A stretch of 64,000 nucleotides of DNA, from contig NZ_FRBV01000001.1 in assembly GCF_900142705.1 (NCBI RefSeq), positions 310,001 through 374,000 on the forward strand, given 5' to 3'. Positions 26,947 to 37,088 of the stretch are shown here, piece after piece. A program made the translations under genes and the position numbers. Source of the stretch: Nitrosospira sp. Nsp11 (GTDB lineage: Bacteria > Pseudomonadota > Gammaproteobacteria > Burkholderiales > Nitrosomonadaceae). The notes below the pieces were generated by a model. It did no database searches, was not told the DNA's origin, and saw only the letters and a program-made list of their open reading frames with translations. How positions within the stretch are numbered: the stretch's first letter is position 1; each line of letters starts with the position of its first letter.

Positions 26947-27720
26947 CTATGCCCACTGCCCCAGGAATTCCTGCCAGTGGGGTTCGGAAGATTTGCTCAA
27001 GGTAAAACGCACCAGTTCGCATTCGCGCTGATACTGTTCGTTATCAAAGATACCACGCATGAGCTGGAATCGTAAAAACACGAGATACGTGTTCACCACA
27101 TCGGTTTCGCAATAATCGCGAATTGCGGCAATCTCACCATTCTGGAATGCATTCCAGACCTGGGAACCGTCCATTCCCAGTTTTCCGGGAAAACCCATCA
27201 GCTTAGCCAACTCATCCAGCGGTACATTTGCGCGCGGCTGATATAGGGCGAGCATATCCATCAAATCGAGATGGCGAGTATGGTAACGGCTAAGGTAATT
27301 ATTCCATTTGAAATCGCGGTCATCCTCGCCCATATCCCAATAACGGCGCGCCTGCAAACCATGAATCAGGCTGCGATAATGGAGTACCGGCAAGTCGAAG
27401 CCACCGCCATTCCAGGAAACCAGTTGGGGACTGTATTTGTCCAGCCCTTCGAAAAAACGGCGGATGAGTTCGGATTCCGAATCTGCGGGAGTTCCTAACG
27501 ACCACACGCGAAAATCATTTTTATCCCGCAATACGCATGAAATTGCCACGACCTTCTGCACATGCAATTGCAGGAAATCGTTGCCGACGGCCTGACGGCG
27601 CACTTGAAACGCCATGTCGGCAATACCTGCCGGCGCAACCTCCGGGGGCAGATTGTAAAGCCTGCGTAATCCCTCGGTATCGGGAACGGTCTCGATGTCA
27701 AAAACCAGTACGGGTATCAA
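26947..27720 (-). CDS. Predicted 3'-5' exonuclease (PolB-like)
   Basis: This 257-residue DEDD-superfamily exonuclease is of the stand-alone DNA polymerase B type. The acidic motifs are DIET (Asp8, Glu10), the segment [16 protein letters not shown], and [11 protein letters not shown] near residue 200. There is no polymerase domain. Proteins of this family occur widely in proteobacteria but their physiological substrate is not established; a DNA repair or trimming role is inferred from the fold. It is followed by rlmD on the same strand and preceded by ydbL. Confidence 0.85.
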   Translation of the reverse strand: MIPVLVFDIETVPDTEGLRRLYNLPPEVAPAGIADMAFQVRRQAVGNDFLQLHVQKVVAISCVLRDKNDFRVWSLGTPADSESELIRRFFEGLDKYSPQLVSWNGGGFDLPVLHYRSLIHGLQARRYWDMGEDDRDFKWNNYLSRYHTRHLDLMDMLALYQPRANVPLDELAKLMGFPGKLGMDGSQVWNAFQNGEIAAIRDYCETDVVNTYLVFLRFQLMRGIFDNEQYQRECELVRFTLSKSSEPHWQEFLGQWA

Positions 27721-27789
27721 TGCTAAGAAGATCTCAAGCGAATTTTGGAGCTTGGAAGGTGTAATCTACAAGGCTTGCGTCATATAGCG

Positions 27790-28212
27790 TTACTTTCTGA
27801 CCCAGGAGCCGTTTGCCGCTTGATACCACCACCCCGGCCTGGCCAGATCGATCCAGCGCTGACCGAAAGTAGCGCGAATATCGGCTTCCCACTCGGGATG
27901 GCTGTTGGCTCGGGCGATTTCGCGGTACAACGCATTTCTGTCCTGGTTTTCGGCCGCGATCAAGGCATTGACCGGCTGGCGCGCCGCCAATGGCAGTGCA
28001 TTGGCATCACGCATGGCGACAAGACCATCTCGTGTAAGCCCTACCGCTCCCCTTTCATAATAAGGCTGGAGCTGGCTGTGGCGCTGCTGCATGCTTTGCC
28101 TGAGGCTGGAAATTGCGGGTGTATCGATTTCGATATTGGCTTGCGTATAACCAGGACTCGACACCGAAAACAGCAGCATCAGAAATATAAAGCGGTAGAC
28201 AGGATTACGCAT
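27790..28212 (-). CDS. ydbL: YdbL-like periplasmic protein (DUF1318)
   Basis: The protein has 140 residues from the ATG at 28212; an open frame continues upstream but overlaps ynbE. It has an N-terminal signal peptide (FIFLMLLFSVSSPGYTQA), then a DUF1318-type domain with RQPVNALIAAENQDRNALYR, and ends in GWWYQAANGSWVRK. In E. coli ydbL follows ynbE and ydbH and is thought to modulate their phospholipid-transport bridge. Here it is 10 bp after ynbE, conserving the order ydbH-ynbE-ydbL. Confidence 0.88.
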   Translation of the reverse strand: MRNPVYRFIFLMLLFSVSSPGYTQANIEIDTPAISSLRQSMQQRHSQLQPYYERGAVGLTRDGLVAMRDANALPLAARQPVNALIAAENQDRNALYREIARANSHPEWEADIRATFGQRWIDLARPGWWYQAANGSWVRK

Positions 28213-28222
28213 GGTAGTCACC

Positions 28223-28486
28223 TTAATTTTGGGGCTGCATGGGTTGCGTGGGCTGCATCGGTTGTCCCGGTTGCGGGATGGGTTGAGAAGGTATGGGGCC
28301 ATCCATACCCGGTGTGCCCGGTGTGCCCTGTGCGCCGTCCTCGGGTTTTTTAAGTTGCCACACTTCCTCTATTATCTTGTCCGCTGCTTTTTCAGCAGCG
28401 GCAGCGGGGAAATAAATGTTGATAGTGACGCAACCGGACAGCAACGCCAGCGTCAGCAAGCTTGCGTAAAAATAAGAATTCTTCAT
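28223..28486 (-). CDS. ynbE: YnbE-like outer-membrane lipoprotein
   Basis: This 87-residue lipoprotein precursor has signal TLALLSGC with the lipobox cysteine at residue 19, then the conserved VTINIYFPAAAAEKAADKII. The C-terminal ~35 residues are Pro/Gln/Met-rich (IPQPGQPMQPTQPMQP-type repeats), an extension compared with the ~60-residue E. coli protein. YnbE is the outer-membrane partner that completes the YdbH beta-groove conduit for phospholipids. It lies 6 bp after ydbH. Confidence 0.88.
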   Translation of the reverse strand: MKNSYFYASLLTLALLSGCVTINIYFPAAAAEKAADKIIEEVWQLKKPEDGAQGTPGTPGMDGPIPSQPIPQPGQPMQPTQPMQPQN

Positions 28487-28492
28487 ATTCCC

Positions 28493-30544
28493 CTACTGAA
28501 TAACGGGTTTGGTTTCTACCTGGGTGATCCGTTGCAGACGGTTCACCAGCTCCCACCAATCCACTTCACGATTATAGCCTATCACTGTAATGGCCGGGAT
28601 TCCGCCGCCCTTGACGATGAGATAGCCATGCGGCAGCGGCTCCGACTCTATCCCGCCCATGTGACAAATCCCGCTGCGTAATGAGCAGCTCCAGCCTATC
28701 TCCGAATAGCCGAACTGCTCGAAAATGCCCAGAATACTGCGCTGGATCGCGGCAGCCGCTCCCGATCCTCCAAGAGAGGAGATATTCTGCACCGCAGCCT
28801 GGCTGATGCGACGCGGATAACTGCCGGGACTGCTCACAAGGCTGGCATCAAACTTTACCGGCTTCCAATTGAAGAGTTCGAGGCCATGGACGGCGGCATC
28901 AATGCGCCCCTGCATGTTGCCGAACGAAAACGTGCCGGTCAGCAGGTTCAGATCGAGATTGCGCATATCGAGGTCCGCCAAAAGGGATGGCGCAGGCCCC
29001 AACGGATCCAGCAGCTTCAAATTCCCCAGCTCTATGGTGCCATCGAATATCCTGAAAAGGAGCGCACCATCCACCACGACGGTTGCGCCATTGTAACTCA
29101 CCCTGGGTATCTCACCGGACAGGGTGCCCTTCATTGGCTGGGTTCCCAAAGCTTCAGTCAGTTTTTGCATCGATACGGGCGAAAGCCCGCCGCTGAATTG
29201 CCATACCCAGCCCTGAGCCTGCCGCGATGCGCTGAAATTTTTGAGCGTAAGCTCACCGTCAAGCACAGGCAAGGTCAAGCGCGGGATGCGAAGATTCGAC
29301 CCATCAATCTCCAGGGGAATGTCAACCTGGCCTATGGGTATCTTCCCCAACTGGCTGCTCTGGATACGAATAGTCGCTTTTGTCGGTTTCACACTCCCCT
29401 GATTCCCTGGCGCTTGCCAGGGAATACTGGCGTCGACGCCGCGAAATGCAAAGCGCCCATGCCCGTCTTCCACCGAGGCATTGCGCAAATCGACATGGAG
29501 GAATTCATGGGCGCCATCCCGGTAACGCCACTGCAGCCCCGCCTGTCCGGCAGCCTCTAGCTCAGCGATGGCGGTATTGACAAGAAACGGCTTCAGCACT
29601 TGACTGAACAAGGTGGACAACTCGAGATTGTCGGCGCTCAAATCGAAATCGCGCAGCGTGTTTCCTGGCCGGTCAATCAATCCCGATAAATTCACCTCCC
29701 CGATATTCGAAAGTACAAGCTTTCCCTCGCGCAATCGTATGGTGTTTTCATCCAGTTGGCCGCTGGCGCTAAAACGATGGCCTTGCGCGGCAAAATAAAC
29801 CGGTTGCCAGAATACTTCGCCACTCGGCCAATCCACATCAACGTGCCACAACCATGAATTTCCTTGCTTGTCCTCGTCGCGCCTAGCCATCGCGTTAACT
29901 TCGACGCTGATATTCTCACCGGCATGCAACCCGCTGGCGTCACTGAACGCCAGTCCATCCACCGCCAGATGCGCTTCAATTCCAGCAAGCCCGCCGGCAG
30001 CGCCGCGCAGCTTGATCGTGCCGTTCATGTTTCCCTTTGCAGGCACCGGCAACAAGTTCTGTTCTGCCTCTGGCAAAAATTCGGCAATACGCGCTGCCTC
30101 TCCGTTTGTTATGGTCAGCATGGCTTCCCAAGCCGGCTTTCCCCACTGCGCGGATAGTCTCCAGCCCGCAGCGGCTCCTCCAGAAGCAGTCTTGATTTTT
30201 ATGTCCAGCGTTTTATTGCGGGAAGAGAAATCAAACGATACAGGTAGCGGCGCCGATCGGGACAGCTTTAGCAAGCCATCCTCACAGCGAATCCAGTCAT
30301 TCGCAACCTGAAATTTGTGGCACGAAAAATGCAAATCGCGCCAGACTTTTCCCTGTATCGCGACCTCGTCCAACCTTACTTCCAGCAATGATGCTTGCGG
30401 GCCAGTCACGCTGACCTGAACGCCTTTCGCATTTAAAAAAGGACTATGAACATCATCGGCGGAAAGGGTAATTAAAGGACCGGCATATGCGGATAAGGTA
30501 CCAATGAATAATGCTGGCAATATTATGACGAACAGCTTTATCAT
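28493..30544 (-). CDS. ydbH: YdbH-like AsmA-superfamily intermembrane lipid transport protein
   Basis: This 683-residue protein has an N-terminal membrane or signal segment (IILPALFIGTLSAYAGP) and a long beta-rich body of repeating strands typical of the TamB/YhdP/YdbH group. Near the C-terminus are NISSLGGSGAAAAIQRS and YSEIGWSCSLRSGICHMGGI, a conserved YdbH feature. YdbH spans the periplasm as a hydrophobic groove moving phospholipids to the outer membrane, with YnbE. It is shorter than the ~880-residue E. coli protein. It is first in the ydbH-ynbE-ydbL operon, with cysM 106 bp upstream. Confidence 0.88.
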   Translation of the reverse strand: MIKLFVIILPALFIGTLSAYAGPLITLSADDVHSPFLNAKGVQVSVTGPQASLLEVRLDEVAIQGKVWRDLHFSCHKFQVANDWIRCEDGLLKLSRSAPLPVSFDFSSRNKTLDIKIKTASGGAAAGWRLSAQWGKPAWEAMLTITNGEAARIAEFLPEAEQNLLPVPAKGNMNGTIKLRGAAGGLAGIEAHLAVDGLAFSDASGLHAGENISVEVNAMARRDEDKQGNSWLWHVDVDWPSGEVFWQPVYFAAQGHRFSASGQLDENTIRLREGKLVLSNIGEVNLSGLIDRPGNTLRDFDLSADNLELSTLFSQVLKPFLVNTAIAELEAAGQAGLQWRYRDGAHEFLHVDLRNASVEDGHGRFAFRGVDASIPWQAPGNQGSVKPTKATIRIQSSQLGKIPIGQVDIPLEIDGSNLRIPRLTLPVLDGELTLKNFSASRQAQGWVWQFSGGLSPVSMQKLTEALGTQPMKGTLSGEIPRVSYNGATVVVDGALLFRIFDGTIELGNLKLLDPLGPAPSLLADLDMRNLDLNLLTGTFSFGNMQGRIDAAVHGLELFNWKPVKFDASLVSSPGSYPRRISQAAVQNISSLGGSGAAAAIQRSILGIFEQFGYSEIGWSCSLRSGICHMGGIESEPLPHGYLIVKGGGIPAITVIGYNREVDWWELVNRLQRITQVETKPVIQ

Positions 30545-30650
30545 TATTCATCCGGCCAATCACGGCTTACGTGTACCGCATATTGTACGCCGGGTTGCAG
30601 GCCGGCTACATAACGTCCTCGGCCGCATAACGCGCATGGGTTTACGATAC

Positions 30651-31538
30651 TCAGGCGGGAAAAACACCTGTGGAAAGATAGCGATCACCGCGGTCGCAAA
30701 CAATCGAAACAATTGTCGCGTTCTCGGCTTCTGCAGAAATCCTGAGTGCCGCCGCCAGCGCACCTCCTGATGAAATCCCCGCGAAAATCCCTTCCTCACT
30801 CGCCAGCCGCCGGGTCATCTCCTCGGCTTCAGCCTGGGAAACCAGCACGATGCGATCTACCCGCTTTGCATCATAGATTTTCGGCAGATACGCTTCCGGC
30901 CATTTGCGGATGCCCGGAATCTGGGAACCTTCTTCCGGCTGCACGCCGATGATCTGAATCTCCGGGTTCTTTTCCTTGAAATATCGAGAGCAACCCATGA
31001 TGGTACCGGTGGTACCCATGCTGCTCACCAGATGGGTAATCTTACCGCCGGTATCTCGCCAGATCTCGGGAGCGGTGCCTTCATAATGCGCTCGTGGATT
31101 ATCAGGGCTGGCAAACTGATCAAGGATGACACCGCGCCCCTCATCACACATGCGCTCGGCCACATCGCGCGCTTCTTCCATGCTGCCCTCCTTTGAGGTC
31201 AGCACGATTTCCGCACCGAACGCCTTCATCGATTGCCGCCGTTCAATGCTGAGGTGTTCCGGCATTACCAGCACCATGCGGTAACCCATTATCGCGGCCG
31301 CCATCGCCAGAGCAATGCCGGTGTTACCGCTAGTTGCTTCTATCAACGTATCGCCCGGCTTGATATCACCGCGCTGTTGCGCATGCGTAATCATCGATAA
31401 CGCCGGACGATCTTTCACTGAACCGGCGGGATTGTTACCCTCCAGCTTGACGAGAACAACATTGCTGGTATTCCCCGGCAGGCGCTTGAGTTTTACCAGG
31501 GGCGTGTTGCCGACAAAATCTTCTATGGTTTTGTACAT
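30651..31538 (-). CDS. cysM: Cysteine synthase B
   Basis: This 295-residue PLP enzyme makes cysteine (or S-sulfocysteine) from O-acetylserine. The PLP lysine is Lys42 in NPAGSVKDRPA. The phosphate-binding loop TSGNTG and the serine-rich MGTTGTIMG loop are present. CysM character is indicated by the shorter length and RRQSMKAFGAEIVLT. The start ATG is at 31538. A REP-like arm lies upstream (31618-31649). The gene is on the same strand as ydbH but functionally unrelated to it. Confidence 0.93.
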   Translation of the reverse strand: MYKTIEDFVGNTPLVKLKRLPGNTSNVVLVKLEGNNPAGSVKDRPALSMITHAQQRGDIKPGDTLIEATSGNTGIALAMAAAIMGYRMVLVMPEHLSIERRQSMKAFGAEIVLTSKEGSMEEARDVAERMCDEGRGVILDQFASPDNPRAHYEGTAPEIWRDTGGKITHLVSSMGTTGTIMGCSRYFKEKNPEIQIIGVQPEEGSQIPGIRKWPEAYLPKIYDAKRVDRIVLVSQAEAEEMTRRLASEEGIFAGISSGGALAAALRISAEAENATIVSIVCDRGDRYLSTGVFPA

Positions 31539-31617
31539 GACGACGCAATTTGCAAAAAGATTGCCGGATTATCGCACACGTTCCGGCTAGCGCGACGCTA
31601 CAGATAGGATAGTAGTA

Positions 31618-31649
31618 GTAGGATGGGTGAAGCGAAGCGTAACCCATCA
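31618..31649 (+). repeat. Single arm of the GTAGGATGGGTG-type repeat
   Basis: GTAGGATGGGTGAAGCGAAG followed by CGTAACCCATCA closely matches the left arm at 886-915, with small compensated changes. It carries the inner palindrome GATGGGT / ACCCATC. No full inverted partner is seen nearby. It lies between comEA-like and cysM. Confidence 0.7.
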
Positions 31650-31723
31650 ACCAATGATACGATGAGTTGCGGCTAAAGCCTCCACCCGTTCAACCGGATC
31701 ATTTAATCAATAAGAGTTGTTGT

Positions 31724-32020
31724 TTACTTCAGCGTGGGTTTATTTTCTTTCTTAACCGTAGTAGCGCCACCCACTGCTATGTCCTTGCGCAACCGCTTCA
31801 GCGTAGCAGGGCCGATGCCGTTGACCTTTTCCAGGTCATCAGCCGACTTGAAAGATCCATTCTTCTTGCGATGATCGATGATGGCCTTGGCTTTGGCCGG
31901 GCCGATTCCCTGAAGCGTTTCAAGCTCGGCCTGGGTTGCGGTATTGATGTTGACGGCCGCGTAGGTAGCGCCGGTAAACGCGAACAGCGTAACCAAAACA
32001 ATTGTCAGAAATTTTCTCAT
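31724..32020 (-). CDS. ComEA-like helix-hairpin-helix protein
   Basis: This 98-residue protein has a clear signal peptide (FLTIVLVTLFAFTGATYA), then two helix-hairpin-helix motifs (LETLQGIGPAKAKAIIDHR and VNGIGPATLKRL) and a lysine-rich tail. The domain binds DNA in ComEA, the periplasmic receptor that pulls DNA in during natural transformation. Short secreted single-domain forms like this are common in betaproteobacteria. It is monocistronic between ssb and cysM. Other competence genes are not in the window, so a transformation role is inferred only. Confidence 0.85.
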   Translation of the reverse strand: MRKFLTIVLVTLFAFTGATYAAVNINTATQAELETLQGIGPAKAKAIIDHRKKNGSFKSADDLEKVNGIGPATLKRLRKDIAVGGATTVKKENKPTLK

Positions 32021-32234
32021 TAAATTTCCCTTGGGAAGGGTCAGGTTAGAGGCTGGCCCCGCACTGTTTTTCTCAGTAAGAATTTGATCGCTGGGAAGGC
32101 AAAACTATTAACAATACCGGTAAGGCAGATTCCTCTATAACGGCAAAATGAATATCAGAAATGAGCATGTTAAATAAAAAAATTCCTGTTCAGTTCGAAA
32201 GAGAATTTTAGCCCTCAGAATGATCGATGTAATA

Positions 32235-32699
32235 TTAAAACGGAATATCATCATCCATATCATCAAATCCACTGCTGCTTTTAGCAGGTGCTTTACTCCC
32301 CGACGAACTCGGCGCAAAGTTGCTTTCGTCCCGCCCTTCCCTATCCGAATCGAAACCAGCGCTGCCGGGTTTGCTGCCGAGCATCTTCATATCGCTGGCG
32401 ATGATGTCGGTGGTATAGCGCTCAACACCCGCCTTATCGGTCCATTTGCGCGTTTCCAACCGTCCTTCGACGTACACGGGACGGCCTTTTTTCAGGTATT
32501 CGCCGGCGATTTCAGCAAGCTTGCGATAAAAGGTGACGCGATGCCATTCAGTTTTTTCCTGTTTTTCGCCGTTTTTATCCTTCCAATTTTCCGTGGTTGC
32601 CAAAGTGATATTGGTCACCGCGTCGCCATTTGGCATATAACGCGTCTCAGGGTCTTTGCCGAGATTGCCAATGAGTATTACCTTGTTGACTGATGCCAT
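32235..32699 (-). CDS. ssb: Single-stranded DNA-binding protein
   Basis: This 154-residue protein has an OB-fold (~1-110: [20 protein letters not shown], then [20 protein letters not shown]) and a disordered Ser/Gly-rich linker. The canonical acidic tip DDMDDDIPF recruits repair and replication proteins. The ATG shares one base with the stop of the upstream transporter gene (TAATG), so the two are translationally coupled. uvrA lies divergently beyond the transporter, recalling the E. coli uvrA/ssb arrangement, though here with a transporter between. Confidence 0.96.
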   Translation of the reverse strand: MASVNKVILIGNLGKDPETRYMPNGDAVTNITLATTENWKDKNGEKQEKTEWHRVTFYRKLAEIAGEYLKKGRPVYVEGRLETRKWTDKAGVERYTTDIIASDMKMLGSKPGSAGFDSDREGRDESNFAPSSSGSKAPAKSSSGFDDMDDDIPF

Positions 32700-34084
32700 T
32701 ACGCTTCTCCCCCCAATAATTGAACAACGCCTTCTTCGTCGAAACCTCTCATATCCACTTTCAGGTAGGCCACGCCTTCGCTCGCCAGCACCAGCGCCTC
32801 ATGCACGCCGGGCAGCGCCGCCAGCTGGCGGGATAGGCCGCTGGCCCTGCCTGTATCCATCTCTTGCACGTGGTACATTCTGGTACGCACAGCGGCAGGG
32901 GCTTTCATTGTAATGGCAAAAATAAGCCATAATGTCAGTAGGGCTCCGCAAAACGCATAGAGTGCAGAGGCTCCATAATGCTGATACAAATAGCCACCCA
33001 CGGTTGCGCCCACAAATGCGCCAAGAAACTGGACACTGCTATAGACGCCTATGGCTGTGCCTTTCGCACCTACCGGCGCAATCTTGGAAATGAGCGAGGG
33101 GAGAGTCGCTTCCAGAAGGTTGAAGGCGGTGAAGAACACCAGCAACGCCAAGGTCGTTCCCCATAGCGAATCGAATGCATAGGCCAGCATTACCTGGCTG
33201 GCAAGCAATACAGCTATCGAAATGACGAATATCTGTTTGAGCTTCGCCTTCTTTTCACCATAAATGATCGCCGGAACAATCAATACCATGGAAAGGAGCA
33301 GTACCGGCAAATATACCTGCCAGTGGTTGTCCGCCGCCAGTCCGGTTGTTCGTAACGACAACGGCACTACCAGCCACAGCGCCATCAATGTCGCGTGCAA
33401 TGCAAACACACCGAAATCCAGGCGCAGCAGTTGCGGGTTGCGCAACACATTCCGGAAACGTCCGGCGGATGCTTCGGTATCGGAATGGAAGCGGCTGACT
33501 ACCGGATCGGGAATGATTTTGAAAACAACCACCATCGCCAGTAGTGCCAGCACGCCGGTCATGGCAAAAATTCCCGGCACACCGATCACATTATTTAGTG
33601 CTGGCGCAATAATCAGCGAGAGTGCAAAGGTCGCACCTATGGTCATGCCGATCGCGGCCATTGCCTTGGTCCGGTGCTCTTCACGGGTAAGGTCGGCGGC
33701 AAGCGCCATCACAGCCGCGGAAATCGCCCCCGCACCCTGGATGACGCGCCCAAGGATCACCACGTAAATATCGGTGGCGGATGCAGCAACAAAACTGCCG
33801 ATTGCGAACAGGATCAATCCGATGTAAATGACAGGCTTGCGGCCGATACGGTCGGACAGCCAGCCAAACGGAATTTGCAGTATGGCCTGAGTCAGCCCAT
33901 ATGCGCCAAGCGCGATACCTACCAGCGTATAGCTGACGCCGCCAGGGAGATGCTCGGCATAGAACGCGAATACCGGCAGAATGATGAACATCCCCAACAT
34001 GCGCAACCCGTAAATTCCCGCCAGGCCGGCTGTAGCGCGCAGCTCTATCGGCGACATTTTATCGGGAGGTAATGAGGAGGACAT
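32699..34084 (-). CDS. MFS transporter with C-terminal YAM-like domain (YajR type)
   Basis: This 461-residue major facilitator has 12 predicted membrane segments and the loop motif [13 protein letters not shown] after TM2. The last ~65 residues ([20 protein letters not shown], then LKVDMRGFD) form a small soluble ferredoxin-like domain, as in the YAM domain of YajR. That suggests the YajR branch of putative drug or metabolite exporters; the substrate is unknown. It is coupled to ssb downstream and divergent from uvrA across 142 bp. Confidence 0.85.
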   Translation of the reverse strand: MSSSLPPDKMSPIELRATAGLAGIYGLRMLGMFIILPVFAFYAEHLPGGVSYTLVGIALGAYGLTQAILQIPFGWLSDRIGRKPVIYIGLILFAIGSFVAASATDIYVVILGRVIQGAGAISAAVMALAADLTREEHRTKAMAAIGMTIGATFALSLIIAPALNNVIGVPGIFAMTGVLALLAMVVVFKIIPDPVVSRFHSDTEASAGRFRNVLRNPQLLRLDFGVFALHATLMALWLVVPLSLRTTGLAADNHWQVYLPVLLLSMVLIVPAIIYGEKKAKLKQIFVISIAVLLASQVMLAYAFDSLWGTTLALLVFFTAFNLLEATLPSLISKIAPVGAKGTAIGVYSSVQFLGAFVGATVGGYLYQHYGASALYAFCGALLTLWLIFAITMKAPAAVRTRMYHVQEMDTGRASGLSRQLAALPGVHEALVLASEGVAYLKVDMRGFDEEGVVQLLGGEA

Positions 34085-34159
34085 GAATCAGATTGGGGAA
34101 ACGCGGAAAGTTGCGTATATTAACAGGTTTGACCGGCACTCAGATAGCCTCGGCTGAGG

Positions 34160-34184
34160 ATGTTACGGATAGTTCACGTAACAT
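34160..34184. promoter_or_regulatory. 25-bp palindrome in the transporter-uvrA divergent region
   Basis: ATGTTACG (34160-34167) and CGTAACAT (34177-34184) are perfect 8-bp arms with a 9-bp spacer, centred ~55 bp before the uvrA start. It could be an operator or a small RNA hairpin. It does not fit the LexA pattern CTGT-N8-ACAG, and no such box was found in this region. Confidence 0.45.
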
Positions 34185-34226
34185 GTCGTCGCAGGTAGTC
34201 TATGAGCAGCCAAATGGAAGCAGTCG

Positions 34227-37088
34227 ATGGAACTTATAAAAATTCGCGGTGCGCGCACGCACAATCTCAAAAACATCAGTCTTGATTTGCCGCGAAACAA
34301 GCTGATCGTCATTACCGGCTTGTCAGGGTCCGGCAAGTCTTCGCTCGCGTTTGACACCCTGTATGCGGAAGGCCAGCGGCGCTATGTGGAATCGCTCTCG
34401 GCGTATGCGCGCCAGTTTCTGCAATTGATGGAAAAACCCGACGTCGATCTGATAGAAGGGCTGTCTCCTGCCATAGCCATAGAGCAAAAAGCGACTTCGC
34501 ATAACCCGCGTTCCACCGTCGGCACCGTTACCGAAATACATGATTACATGCGCCTGCTGTTTGCGCGCGTGGGCGATCCGCAGTGCCCTGATCATGGCAT
34601 CACGCTAACAGTGCAAAGCGTCTCGCAAATGGTCGATCATGTCATGCGGTTGCCTGCGGAAACCAAGCTGATGATACTGGCGCCGCTGGTGGTAGGGCGC
34701 AAGGGCGAGCAAATGGAATTGATCGATGAGCTGCGCGCGCAGGGTTTTGTGCGGCTACGAATCGATGGTGAAGTGCATGAGATCGATACACTGCCGAAAT
34801 TGCAAAAAAATAAAAAGCACACAATAGAAGTCGTGGTGGACAGGCTTAAAGTCTCACCCGATTCCAAGCAGCGACTGGCGGAATCGTTTGAAACAGCGCT
34901 ACGCCACGCCGACGGACGCGCTTTAGCAGTGGAAATGGATTCGGGCCATGAGCACCTTTTTTCGGCCAGGTTCAGTTGTCCGGTATGCAGCTACTCCCTG
35001 CCGGAACTCGAACCCCGCTTATTTTCCTTTAACAACCCCATGGGGGCGTGCCCTAAATGTGACGGCCTGGGCAAAATAACCTTTTTCGACCCTAAACGGG
35101 TGGTGGCATTTCCTCATCTGTCATTGGCTTCCGGCGCGATCAAGAGCTGGGATCGGCGAAATCAATTTTATTACCAGTTGCTGGCGAGCCTTGCCAACCA
35201 CTACGATTTTGATCTGGAAGTACCCTTTGAACAGCTCGGCGAGAATTTGCAGGATATCGTTCTGCACGGATCAGCCAAGGAAAAAATCTCATTCTCGTAT
35301 TTGAACGAGAGCGGTAAACGCAACTATCGCAAGCATACCTTTGAAGGCATTATTCCCAATCTGGAGCGACGCTACAAGGAAACCGAATCGCTTGCCGTGC
35401 GTGAAGAACTGGCAAAATACCTCAATTCCCAAATATGCCCCGAATGCGGCGGAACCCGACTACGTCGCGAGGCGCGCCACGTCCGCGTGGGAGGGCGGGC
35501 TATTTACGAAATCAACGCGCTGCCACTGAAGGAGGCGAAGGATTTTTTCGATCAGGTAACACTGACGGGGCACAAATTTGCCATCGCGGAAAGAATCGTC
35601 AAGGAAATTTCCAGCCGCATATTATTTCTCAACAATGTCGGGTTGGATTATTTGTCGCTGGACCGTTCCGCCGACACTTTGTCGGGTGGAGAATCCCAGC
35701 GCATTCGCCTCGCCAGCCAGATCGGATCAGGCCTGACCGGCGTGATGTATGTGCTGGATGAGCCGTCCATCGGCCTGCATCAACGGGACAACGGACGCCT
35801 GCTGGAAACGCTCAAGAACCTGCGCGATCTCGGCAATAGCGTCATCGTGGTGGAACATGACCAGGACGCCATACTTACCGCCGACCATGTGGTGGACATG
35901 GGCCCGGGTGCGGGCGAGCATGGCGGATTGATCATCGCACAGGGAACACCCGAGGCTATTCAACAGGATTCCAGCTCACTCACCGGTAAATATCTTTCGG
36001 GTGAACTTTCCATCGCACTGCCGGAAAAACGCACCGAACCAAAAAGCGATCGCTGGCTCAGGATCGAAGGCGCATCGGGCAATAACCTGAAGAACGTCAA
36101 CCTCAACCTGCCTGTAGGATTATTCGTCTGCATCACCGGCGTATCCGGTTCAGGCAAATCCACGCTCATCAACGAAACACTTTACCATGCAACCGCTCGC
36201 CATCTATATGGCAGCACTGCAGAGCCCGCGCCATATCAGAATCTGGATGGATTGGCCTTTTTCGACAAGGTCATCAGCATGGACCAGAGCCCCATCGGGC
36301 GGACACCGCGCTCAAACCCGGCCACCTATACCGGCCTGTTCACGCCGGTTCGGGAGTTGTTCGCCGGTGTTCCGCAGGCACGCGAGCGCGGCTATGGGCC
36401 CGGGCGATTCTCGTTCAACGTCAAGGGCGGGCGCTGTGAAGCCTGCCAGGGCGACGGCATGATCAAGGTTGAAATGCATTTTCTGCCGGATATATATGTG
36501 TCATGCGATGTCTGCCATGGCAAGCGCTATAACCGCGAAACCCTGGAGATCCAGTACAAGGGAAAAAACATCAATGAAATTCTGCATATGACGGTCGAAC
36601 AGGCACGCGAGTTTTTCAGTCCCGTGCCGGTCGTGGCACGCAAGCTGCAAACCTTGCTGGATGTCGGCCTGGGCTATATCACCCTGGGCCAGTCCGCGAC
36701 CACACTTTCCGGAGGCGAAGCCCAGCGGGTAAAGCTGTCGCTTGAACTTTCCAAACGCGACACCGGCCGCACGCTCTATATTCTGGACGAGCCCACTACA
36801 GGCCTGCATTTCCAGGACATCGATCTATTGCTGAAAGTATTGCATCGCTTGCGCGATCATGGCAATACCGTAGTCGTCATCGAGCATAACCTGGATGTGA
36901 TCAAAACCGCCGACTGGATTATCGATCTCGGCCCCGAAGGCGGCGGAGGCGGTGGCGAGATCATTGCCCAGGGGACGCCGGAGCAAATAGCAGCGGACGA
37001 GAGGAGCTTTACCGGACGCTACCTGAAAACGGCGCTCAGTTCCTCAACTCATAATCAGCAGCGGCAACGTGGATATGGGCGTTCATAA
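34227..37088 (+). CDS. uvrA: Excinuclease ABC subunit A
   Basis: This 953-residue damage sensor of nucleotide excision repair has two ABC ATPase modules. Walker A motifs are GLSGSGKSS (start of protein) and GVSGSGKST (~residue 640). Signatures are LSGGESQR and LSGGEAQR, and Walker B motifs are VLDEPSIGL and LDEPTTGL. Zinc ligands are seen in [20 protein letters not shown] with the following CPKC, and in CEACQGDG with CDVC. The length matches the family. It is divergent from the transporter-ssb pair and overlaps the glycerate kinase gene by 14 bp. Confidence 0.98.
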   Translation: MELIKIRGARTHNLKNISLDLPRNKLIVITGLSGSGKSSLAFDTLYAEGQRRYVESLSAYARQFLQLMEKPDVDLIEGLSPAIAIEQKATSHNPRSTVGTVTEIHDYMRLLFARVGDPQCPDHGITLTVQSVSQMVDHVMRLPAETKLMILAPLVVGRKGEQMELIDELRAQGFVRLRIDGEVHEIDTLPKLQKNKKHTIEVVVDRLKVSPDSKQRLAESFETALRHADGRALAVEMDSGHEHLFSARFSCPVCSYSLPELEPRLFSFNNPMGACPKCDGLGKITFFDPKRVVAFPHLSLASGAIKSWDRRNQFYYQLLASLANHYDFDLEVPFEQLGENLQDIVLHGSAKEKISFSYLNESGKRNYRKHTFEGIIPNLERRYKETESLAVREELAKYLNSQICPECGGTRLRREARHVRVGGRAIYEINALPLKEAKDFFDQVTLTGHKFAIAERIVKEISSRILFLNNVGLDYLSLDRSADTLSGGESQRIRLASQIGSGLTGVMYVLDEPSIGLHQRDNGRLLETLKNLRDLGNSVIVVEHDQDAILTADHVVDMGPGAGEHGGLIIAQGTPEAIQQDSSSLTGKYLSGELSIALPEKRTEPKSDRWLRIEGASGNNLKNVNLNLPVGLFVCITGVSGSGKSTLINETLYHATARHLYGSTAEPAPYQNLDGLAFFDKVISMDQSPIGRTPRSNPATYTGLFTPVRELFAGVPQARERGYGPGRFSFNVKGGRCEACQGDGMIKVEMHFLPDIYVSCDVCHGKRYNRETLEIQYKGKNINEILHMTVEQAREFFSPVPVVARKLQTLLDVGLGYITLGQSATTLSGGEAQRVKLSLELSKRDTGRTLYILDEPTTGLHFQDIDLLLKVLHRLRDHGNTVVVIEHNLDVIKTADWIIDLGPEGGGGGGEIIAQGTPEQIAADERSFTGRYLKTALSSSTHNQQRQRGYGRS

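Noticed and set aside
34085-34226. LexA (SOS) box between the transporter and uvrA
   Set aside because: No CTGT-N8-ACAG or close variant; the palindrome present has a different sequence and spacing.
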